A program made the position numbers and the translations under genes. Below are positions 22,666 through 27,258 of a stretch of DNA of 27,258 bases, in pieces. The DNA lies in the IMG/VR virus record IMGVR_UViG_3300028284_000025, positions 1 through 27,258 of that record. The stretch is one strand, 5' to 3'. The DNA comes from a virus. The notes below the pieces were generated by a model. It worked only from the letters and a program-made list of their open reading frames with translations, had not been told where the DNA came from and made no database searches. Positions within the stretch are counted from its first letter, which is position 1, and each line of letters begins with the position of its first letter.

Positions 22666-22977
22666 ATGAAAAGTTTTAAGGTAATGCAAAAAGAACTTAG
22701 AGAAGCTAAATCTTTTAAGTTACCTAGTGGGTCTAAAGAACTCAAGACCGACAAGATTAAAGTTGGTAGTCGTAATGCGGATTTAGTATATGCACAGAAT
22801 AAACAAGGTAAGGTTGATGTGTATATAGATGGTAATTTGTTCAGTGGAGACGAACCTTACAAAGATTTAAAGAGTGCAGAGAAGGAGATGAAAGACATTA
22901 GAACTTTAATGTCATCTTCAGATATGCAAGAAGTAACAATCGAGGAAATTATCAATGAAATTAATAGCAGAGTTTAA
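22666..22977 (+). CDS. gp68: prohead core protein, gp68-like by position
   Basis: This 103-residue basic protein starts SFKVMQKELREAKSFKLPSG and has a short beta-like centre (ADLVYAQNKQGKVDVYIDGN) and a helical acidic end. It starts directly after the 58-residue gene and overlaps the protease gene by 23 bases. In T4 this slot is gene 68, a minor prohead core protein (141 residues). I see no stronger evidence than the conserved gene order, small size and charge. Confidence 0.62.
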   Translation: MKSFKVMQKELREAKSFKLPSGSKELKTDKIKVGSRNADLVYAQNKQGKVDVYIDGNLFSGDEPYKDLKSAEKEMKDIRTLMSSSDMQEVTIEEIINEINSRV

Positions 22978-23608
22978 CGAAAATATAACACCTATAATTA
23001 CCGAGGCTAAAGAGGACGGTAAGAAGGACTACTTTATTGAAGGTATCTTCATGCAAGCGGACATTAAAAACCGTAATGGTAGAGTCTATCCAAAAGAAAT
23101 TATGGAGAAAGAAGTAGGTCGTTACGTCAAAGAGTTCGTTGAAAAACAACGCGCATTTGGTGAGTTGGGACACCCTGAAGGGCCAACCATCAATCTCGAT
23201 AAAGTATCACATCTTATCCAATCATTGACTCTAGAAGGGTCAAACTATGTTGGTAAAGCAAAAATTTTAAGTACCCCCAACGGTCAGATTGTAAGAAATC
23301 TAATCGATGATGGTGCGAAATTGGGTGTATCATCTAGAGGTCTAGGTTCACTAGAACAAAAAGGTAATGCACAATATGTCAAAGGCGATTTTCAACTTGC
23401 CACCGCAGGTGACATCGTTGCAGACCCATCAGCTCCTGAAGCATTTGTCGAAGGAATAATGGAAGGTGTTGAGTGGATTATGGGAGACGATGGTATATTA
23501 ACTGCTCATCAAGCAGAAGACTTCCAAAAAACCCTAAAGTCTGCACGACTAAATAACTTAGAAGAAACTAAGTTAAATCTATGGAAAAGGTTCGTTGAAA
23601 ACCTTTAA
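22955..23608 (+). CDS. gp21: prohead maturation protease gp21
   Basis: This 217-residue protein is near T4 gp21 (212). Serine-protease residues of the prohead protease fold are visible: H73 in FGELGHPEG, S126/S127 in LGVSSRGLGSLE, and an acidic residue in GDIVADPSAPEAFVEG. YFIEGIFMQADIKNRNGRVY and PKEIMEKEV near the start are also typical. It sits inside the prohead core and cleaves scaffold and capsid proteins after (L/I)xE-type sites; LQE in gp23 here fits. It starts within the end of the gp68-like gene. Confidence 0.95.
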   Translation: MKLIAEFNENITPIITEAKEDGKKDYFIEGIFMQADIKNRNGRVYPKEIMEKEVGRYVKEFVEKQRAFGELGHPEGPTINLDKVSHLIQSLTLEGSNYVGKAKILSTPNGQIVRNLIDDGAKLGVSSRGLGSLEQKGNAQYVKGDFQLATAGDIVADPSAPEAFVEGIMEGVEWIMGDDGILTAHQAEDFQKTLKSARLNNLEETKLNLWKRFVENL

Positions 23609-23610
23609 TA

Positions 23611-23618
23611 TATAAATA
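23611..23618 (+). promoter_or_regulatory. T4-type late promoter for gp22-gp23
   Basis: An exact TATAAATA begins three bases after the gp21 stop. The expected start near 23624 gives a leader of about 23 bases holding CAGGAGAA before the ATG at 23647. Its sequence after the start (GTAAAC) and ribosome site closely resemble those of the gp18 promoter. Confidence 0.92.
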
Positions 23619-23646
23619 AATAAGTAAACTCAAACAGGAGAAAAAC

Positions 23647-25017
23647 ATGACAGAGTTAGAAAATAACCTAAACACAACTGAAGAAGTTGTTGAGACTATG
23701 GAAGAAGGTGTTCAACCTGATTCTAAGTCAGAAAAAGGTGACGCAAAACCCGTCAAACAAGGTTCATCAGATGCTGAGACTATTGGTCAAGGTAATGTTG
23801 AAGTCGTCAAACCTGAAGAAAATCCTGTTGACAAAGCAGTTGCAGCTCAAAAGAAAGCAGAAAGTGTCCCAGCCGTAAAGGGTGATGCACAACAAAAGAA
23901 TGCTGGAAAAGGTGATGCTCAACCAAAACTGAAGAAAGTTTCAGAAGATGAATCAGAGTCTAAAAAAGACGAAGTAAAATCTTCAAAAATGGAATCTATC
24001 AAAGCTATCGTCAACAATATGAAGGAAATGACTAAGGAAGAAATCTCAACTGTACTGGGAACAGTATCAGAAGAAGAGGTTGACGAAAGTTTGACTAAAG
24101 CAGAAGTTGCTAGAAAAGTGGTAGAATCATTAAAATCAATGTCTGAAGAAGATGTTGCAGAAGCCTATGCTAAAATGAAAGGTAAAGAAGATAAAGAGGA
24201 AGAAGTTAAGTCAGAGTCCGTTGAGGAAGAGTTAACTGCAGACCTAGAGTCTTCTCTTGTTGAAATTGAAATAGATGACGACCTATCAGCAATCTCAGAA
24301 GCATTAGACCTATCAGATGAAAATGCCGAAAAAGCCAAAACAATATTCAAAGCTGCAGTAACTTCTAAAGTTGCTGAAGTTAAAGAATCTCTTGATGCTC
24401 AGTATCAAGAAGAACTAAAGTCCACTGTTGCGACTGTTAAGGGTGACCTTGCAGAAGCCGTAGACAAGTACTTATCTTACACCGCTGAAGAGTGGGTCAA
24501 AGAGAATGAACTTGCAATCGAAAGAGGATTGAGGTCAGAAATGACTGAAAATTTCATTGAAGGATTGAAAACATTGTTCGTAGAACATTATGTTGACGTT
24601 CCTGAAGATAAGTATTCAGTGATTGATGAACTCGCAAATCGTCTCGATGAGATGGAAGTAAAACTTGACAGTGAAGTCTCTAGAAATATGGACATCGCAG
24701 AAGAGTTGGAAACCCTCAAGAGAGAGAACGTGATATCAGAAGCGTCGAAAGACTTGACTGATTCACAAAAAGAGAAACTATCTTCACTTGCAGAAGGTGT
24801 TGAGTACAAAACTGAAGAGGACTTCGCTGAGAAGATTTCTGAAGTTAAGAATGCGTACTTCCCTACTGAAGGTGGAAAAATAGTTGAAGAAACTTTGGTA
24901 CAAGAAGGAACAGGAGAATTCGAAGTAGAGAAATCTGCAGAAGAAGTTCTTGCTAAAACTGACCCTTCTATGTCAAAGTATTCACAAGCAATAAGTAAGT
25001 TAAAACCACTAGGTTAA
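23647..25017 (+). CDS. gp22: prohead scaffold core protein gp22
   Basis: This 456-residue highly acidic Glu/Lys/Ser helical protein sits between gp21 and gp23. Residues about 25-115 are low-complexity and carry three KGDA units (EKGDAKP, VKGDAQQ, GKGDAQP). The rest is a long coiled-coil-like scaffold with AEEWVKENELAIERGLRSEM, the region most like other gp22 proteins. The protein ends in SKYSQAISKLKPLG. It is far longer than T4 gp22 (269). It forms the internal core that shapes the prohead and is degraded by gp21. Strong AGGAG; gp23 follows 25 bases later. Confidence 0.9.
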   Translation: MTELENNLNTTEEVVETMEEGVQPDSKSEKGDAKPVKQGSSDAETIGQGNVEVVKPEENPVDKAVAAQKKAESVPAVKGDAQQKNAGKGDAQPKLKKVSEDESESKKDEVKSSKMESIKAIVNNMKEMTKEEISTVLGTVSEEEVDESLTKAEVARKVVESLKSMSEEDVAEAYAKMKGKEDKEEEVKSESVEEELTADLESSLVEIEIDDDLSAISEALDLSDENAEKAKTIFKAAVTSKVAEVKESLDAQYQEELKSTVATVKGDLAEAVDKYLSYTAEEWVKENELAIERGLRSEMTENFIEGLKTLFVEHYVDVPEDKYSVIDELANRLDEMEVKLDSEVSRNMDIAEELETLKRENVISEASKDLTDSQKEKLSSLAEGVEYKTEEDFAEKISEVKNAYFPTEGGKIVEETLVQEGTGEFEVEKSAEEVLAKTDPSMSKYSQAISKLKPLG

Positions 25018-25042
25018 TACTTACTAAATTAAAGGAAATAAT

Positions 25043-26350
25043 ATGTTTTTATCAGAAAACTTACAAGAGAAGTGGCAGCCGATTCTAGAACACTCCGATT
25101 TACCAAAAATCGAAGACAACTACAAACGTGCCGTTACTGCTGTTATTCTTGAGAACCAAGAAAAAGCTCTTCAAGAGCAAAACTTGCAAGAAGCAGCACC
25201 TTTAAATGCTACTGGAACAGGTGTTTCTAACTGGGATCCGATTTTGATTTCACTAGTTAGACGTGCTATGCCAAATCTCGTTGCATACGACATTTGCGGA
25301 GTTCAACCAATGACTGGCCCAACAGGATTAATCTTTGCTATGAAAGCAAGATATAACGATTATCCTTCAGGAACAAGATTGACAAAATCAGAAGCAATGG
25401 GAATTGACGAAGTTAGAACTGGATACTCTTCAGCTGCTAACCCAACTGCTGACGGTGTCGGAACTAACGACATCTCAGACCCATTCGATACTTCTTCACC
25501 TTCATATGCAGACACTACTGGTAACGGTATGTCTACAGCTTCAGCAGAAGCATTAGGTGATATAGAAGCTACAAACGGTTTTGCTCAAATGGGTTTCTCA
25601 ATTGAGAAAGCTACTGTTACTGCCAAGTCAAGAGCATTAAAAGCAGAATACACATTAGAACTTGCACAAGACCTCAAAGCAATCCACGGTCTTGACGCAG
25701 AATCAGAACTTGCAAATATTCTTTCATCAGAAATTCTTGCAGAGATTAACCGTGAAGTTGTCAGAAGTGTCAACATTCAAGCAAAAACTGGTGCAGCTGA
25801 TACAGCTTCAGCAGGTACTTTCAACTTAGATGTTGATGCTAACGGAAGATGGTCTGTTGAGAAATTCAAAGGATTATTGTTTCAAATCGAAAGAGAGTCA
25901 AACAAGATTGCTAAAGAAACAAGAAGAGGAAAAGGTAACTTTATCTTATGTTCTTCAGATGTTGCTTCAGCACTATCAATGGCTGGTGTATTAGATTACG
26001 CTCCTGCTCTTTCAACTAACCTAAACGTAGACGACACTGGTAATACATTTGCCGGTATTCTAAACGGAAGAGTTAAAGTTTACATCGACCCATATGCTGG
26101 TGTTGATTACTTGACTGTAGGTTATAGAGGAACTAATCCGTATGATGCTGGTATCTTCTACTGCCCATACGTTCCATTACAAATGGTTCGTGCAGTTGGT
26201 GAGAACACATTCCAACCAAAAATCGGTTTCAAAACTAGATATGGTATGGTTGCAAATCCATTTGTCGGAAATACTCCGTCAGATGCTTTGTCTGCTACTG
26301 CAGGTGTTAACCAGTACTACAGAAAATTTGTTGTTTCAAACATTCTGTAA
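25043..26350 (+). CDS. gp23: major capsid protein gp23
   Basis: This 435-residue protein is shorter than T4 gp23 (521), as is common for marine T4-like capsids. The N-terminal delta segment ends at NLQE|AAPLN: cleavage after E50 by gp21 would remove 50 residues. Conserved strings include SLVRRAMPNLVAYDICGVQP, MTGPTGLIFAMKARY, FSIEKATVTAKSRALKAEYT, LELAQDLKAIHGLDAE, YIDPYAGVDYLTVGYRG and FYCPYVPLQMVRAVGE. The last segment, IGFKTRYGMVANPFV, is canonical. AAGGAAAT is the ribosome site. It is followed by two hairpins. Confidence 0.97.
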   Translation: MFLSENLQEKWQPILEHSDLPKIEDNYKRAVTAVILENQEKALQEQNLQEAAPLNATGTGVSNWDPILISLVRRAMPNLVAYDICGVQPMTGPTGLIFAMKARYNDYPSGTRLTKSEAMGIDEVRTGYSSAANPTADGVGTNDISDPFDTSSPSYADTTGNGMSTASAEALGDIEATNGFAQMGFSIEKATVTAKSRALKAEYTLELAQDLKAIHGLDAESELANILSSEILAEINREVVRSVNIQAKTGAADTASAGTFNLDVDANGRWSVEKFKGLLFQIERESNKIAKETRRGKGNFILCSSDVASALSMAGVLDYAPALSTNLNVDDTGNTFAGILNGRVKVYIDPYAGVDYLTVGYRGTNPYDAGIFYCPYVPLQMVRAVGENTFQPKIGFKTRYGMVANPFVGNTPSDALSATAGVNQYYRKFVVSNIL

Positions 26351-26362
26351 GAACTACGGTTC

Positions 26363-26378
26363 ATTACCTTCGGGTAAT
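26363..26378 (+). other. UUCG tetraloop hairpin in the gp23 3' UTR
   Basis: ATTACC (26363-26368) and GGTAAT (26373-26378) pair across TTCG, an unusually stable tetraloop. It starts 12 bases after the gp23 stop and just before the terminator. It probably protects the 3' end of an abundant mRNA or blocks read-through. That role is inference. Confidence 0.7.
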
Positions 26379-26381
26379 ACT

Positions 26382-26411
26382 AAAAACCCCTCTTTCGAGG
26401 GGTTTTTTTTT
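26382..26411. terminator. bidirectional rho-independent terminator
   Basis: CCCCTC (26387-26392) pairs with GAGGGG (26397-26402) over TTTC. A five-base A-run precedes the stem and nine T follow it, so a U-tract exists on both strands, five long on the minus strand. It lies between gp23 (+) and the convergent HAD gene (-), serving both. Confidence 0.93.
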
Positions 26412-26436
26412 GGTCTTGCAGAAACACGTTGCAGTA

Positions 26437-26892
26437 TCAGAAATCTCCCTCAGCAACTTGAACTACTGTAGTACCTCTGTCTCTCCACATTTGAACAACT
26501 TGATTTCTGTCATCAAAGACAATATCAATCTTACCACCCAATGATTCAAACTTGTCTGCAAGTTCCCCTTTAAATACATCATCCTTCCTAAAATCACCAT
26601 CGGGTCTCAAGAACAACCCTTTATGGTCATCCCCAATCCATTCAGAAATCTGTTGTTCTGTAATGTCCCTTTCAGATTCGTTTCTTGCAGAGAAGAATGC
26701 AACATCATCACCAAGTGCAATGTGTCTTTTTGCAATATCACAAACCCATTGAACAGGAGTGTCAAATTTAGTCTGTTCTCTGAATGATTTCCAGTCTTTC
26801 CAGCTATCTGTTCCATCCACAAAATGTCTTCTATGTTCACAGTCTGCAATGGTTCCATCTACATCAAAAATTATTGTTTGTTTTTTCATCAT
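26437..26892 (-). CDS. stand-alone Pnk-type 3'-phosphatase (HAD superfamily)
   Basis: This 151-residue HAD hydrolase resembles the phosphatase domain of T4 polynucleotide kinase (PseT) without its kinase domain. Motif I is FDVDGT (D10, D12). Motif II is FFSAR (S68). RKDDVFK (102-108) and IVFDDRNQVVQMWRDRGTTV followed by the end VQVAEGDF align with the T4 Pnk strings around its RKDDV lysine and DDR aspartates and its VASGDF end. Expected activity is removal of 3'-phosphate or 2',3'-cyclic phosphate from RNA ends; a nucleotide phosphatase is the alternative. I start it at the ATG of 26892. The longer TTG start at 26928 is rejected because that TTG is part of a promoter -35. It is the only minus-strand gene in the window. 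Confidence 0.85.
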   Translation of the reverse strand: MMKKQTIIFDVDGTIADCEHRRHFVDGTDSWKDWKSFREQTKFDTPVQWVCDIAKRHIALGDDVAFFSARNESERDITEQQISEWIGDDHKGLFLRPDGDFRKDDVFKGELADKFESLGGKIDIVFDDRNQVVQMWRDRGTTVVQVAEGDF

Positions 26893-26898
26893 GTATAT

Positions 26899-26928
26899 AG
26901 TATACCACTTTATAGGGGACACTGTCAA
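26899..26928 (-). promoter_or_regulatory. sigma70-type promoter for the HAD gene
   Basis: On the minus strand TTGACA (26928-26923) and TATACT (26904-26899) are separated by 18 bases. Six bases later comes the ATG at 26892, about where transcription should begin, so this mRNA too would be leaderless or nearly so. The -35 is a perfect consensus, implying use of host RNA polymerase early in infection, unlike the late-box genes around it. Confidence 0.72.
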
Positions 26929-26932
26929 GTGG

Positions 26933-26940
26933 TATAAATA
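26933..26940 (+). promoter_or_regulatory. T4-type late promoter, back to back with the HAD promoter
   Basis: An exact TATAAATA lies only four bases from the -35 of the divergent promoter. The expected start near 26946 coincides with the first base of a perfect hairpin, so the mRNA would begin in a stem-loop. A ribosome site AGGAGA follows at about 26978. Confidence 0.88.
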
Positions 26941-26945
26941 CTAGT

Positions 26946-26963
26946 GTAAGGAATAATCCTTAC
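26946..26963 (+). other. 5'-terminal mRNA hairpin
   Basis: GTAAGGA (26946-26952) pairs with TCCTTAC (26957-26963) across ATAA; T26945-A26964 could add a pair. The predicted late start falls on its first base. Stem-loops at the 5' end are known to slow end-dependent mRNA decay in bacteria. Here that role is inferred. Confidence 0.65.
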
Positions 26964-26987
26964 ATGACACACACACAGGAGAATGAC

Positions 26988-27203
26988 ATGTCAGAGAATA
27001 AATCAGGGTTCGAAATTAGAGCCGACTTACTAAACCAAGCACAAGGACTTTTGGAGAACAACTACCAAAGGCAAGTTGACGGAATATTTTTACACAATGA
27101 AAATAATCCAAATGACTTAAAAAGTCTACCACTAAGAGAAATTACTGGTGAAGAGGTTATTGTTGTTGCAAGACAACTAAATGAGTTTGTCACTGAAAAG
27201 TAA
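26988..27203 (+). CDS. conserved small phage protein
   Basis: This 71-residue protein reads MSENKSGFEIRADLLNQAQG and ends ARQLNEFVTEK. The ATG at 26988 is preceded by AGGAG at the right distance. An upstream ATG at 26964 in the same frame would put that ribosome site inside the gene, so I prefer the shorter form. The sequence resembles small conserved hypotheticals of marine T4-like phages that contain a LHNENNP motif. No enzymatic motif or membrane segment is seen. The function is unknown. Confidence 0.75.
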   Translation: MSENKSGFEIRADLLNQAQGLLENNYQRQVDGIFLHNENNPNDLKSLPLREITGEEVIVVARQLNEFVTEK

Positions 27204-27209
27204 CAACTC

Positions 27210-27227
27210 GTGGGGGGAAACCCCCAC
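27210..27227 (+). other. G-C hairpin with GAAA tetraloop
   Basis: GTGGGGG (27210-27216) pairs with CCCCCAC (27221-27227) around GAAA, a stable GNRA loop. It starts six bases after the preceding stop. No T-run follows, so it is not a standard terminator, but it sits directly before the next late box and could protect a 3' end or slow polymerase. Confidence 0.65.
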
Positions 27228-27232
27228 TATGT

Positions 27233-27240
27233 TATAAATA
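27233..27240 (+). promoter_or_regulatory. T4-type late promoter, leaderless geometry
   Basis: An exact TATAAATA is followed by five bases (GTATT) and ATG at 27246. This is the fourth case of this spacing on the plus strand. No Shine-Dalgarno is present near the ATG. Confidence 0.82.
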
Positions 27241-27245
27241 GTATT

Positions 27246-27258
27246 ATGGAAAAGATTA
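27246..27258 (+). CDS. start of a gene cut by the window edge
   Basis: Only MEKI and one further base are visible. The call rests on the late box five bases upstream and on the ATGGAA start shared with the genes at 13256 and 20927. Nothing can be said about the product. Confidence 0.45.

Noticed and set aside
25023-25030. ACTAAATT before gp23 as its own late promoter
   Set aside because: Start would fall inside the AAGGAAAT ribosome site, leaving none on the mRNA. gp23 is better explained by the gp22 promoter at 23611.
26893-26928. N-terminal extension of the HAD gene from a TTG start
   Set aside because: The TTG is the start of a perfect TTGACA -35. The extension covers promoter DNA, and the ATG-ATG at 26892 directly precedes the conserved IIFDVDGT strand.
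26964-26987. Upstream ATG for the 71-residue gene
   Set aside because: It would place the AGGAG ribosome site inside the coding region, and the added MTHTQEND residues look non-conserved.
1-27258. tRNA genes, CRISPR arrays, insertion sequences
   Set aside because: Gaps between genes are under about 100 bases and show no cloverleaf, spacer-repeat pattern, transposase or terminal inverted repeats by eye.

Overview
The window is an AT-rich stretch of a T4-like marine myovirus genome. The evidence is the collinear T4 head-tail order gp13-14-15-16-17-18-19-20-67-68-21-22-23, together with T4-type late promoter boxes (TATAAATA) in front of transcription units. The protein style (cyanophage/pelagiphage-like tail fibres, several 2-oxoglutarate/Fe(II) oxygenase genes, small gp16, conserved marine-phage hypotheticals) suggests a phage of an abundant marine bacterium. 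The host cannot be named from this sequence. I found no tRNA, IS element, integrase or CRISPR array. No gap between genes exceeds about 100 bases, so there are no long non-coding stretches.

Layout. Bases 1-6575 carry a tail-fibre/adhesin block of six genes. They are built from shuffled modules: two kinds of N-terminal cap, one paralogous C-terminal domain in three consecutive genes, and SEG-NLYFTNER and TYDDxAGTL repeats. Bases 6617-8878 encode a very unusual 753-residue Tyr/Pro/Ala/Gln/Arg repeat protein. Bases 8941-13238 are a tight five-gene cassette: an N-terminal domain fused to a GT8-like glycosyltransferase, an unknown protein, a 2OG-Fe(II) oxygenase, a DUF6065-like protein, and a second 2OG-Fe(II) oxygenase-like protein. 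Bases 13256-26350 hold a small membrane/coiled-coil protein and then the neck, terminase, sheath, tube, portal, prohead core, protease, scaffold and major capsid genes. The gp23 gene ends in two stacked hairpins, the second a bidirectional terminator. A minus-strand gene for a stand-alone T4 Pnk-type 3'-phosphatase (HAD) converges on it. Downstream lie a 71-residue conserved phage protein and the first codons of another gene.

How the parts may work together. The head and tail genes are a normal T4 morphogenesis module. The most exciting possibility is the neighbouring unit at 6617-13238. A Pro/Tyr repeat protein, resembling plant extensins or mussel adhesive proteins in composition, sits directly upstream of two hydroxylase-type genes and a glycosyltransferase. 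A virion adhesin that is hydroxylated and then glycosylated by its own cassette would be a new system. This is inference from content and adjacency.

Regulation. Late boxes are spread through the window. In four genes (3071, 13256, 20927, 27246) the box lies exactly five bases before the ATG. The expected T4 late start site would then be the A of the start codon, and these genes have no Shine-Dalgarno, so leaderless late mRNAs are predicted. The minus-strand HAD gene has a sigma70-type promoter positioned to give the same result. One late box sits in the loop of a 16-bp hairpin ahead of the glycosyltransferase, a geometry reminiscent of the T4 gene e switch.
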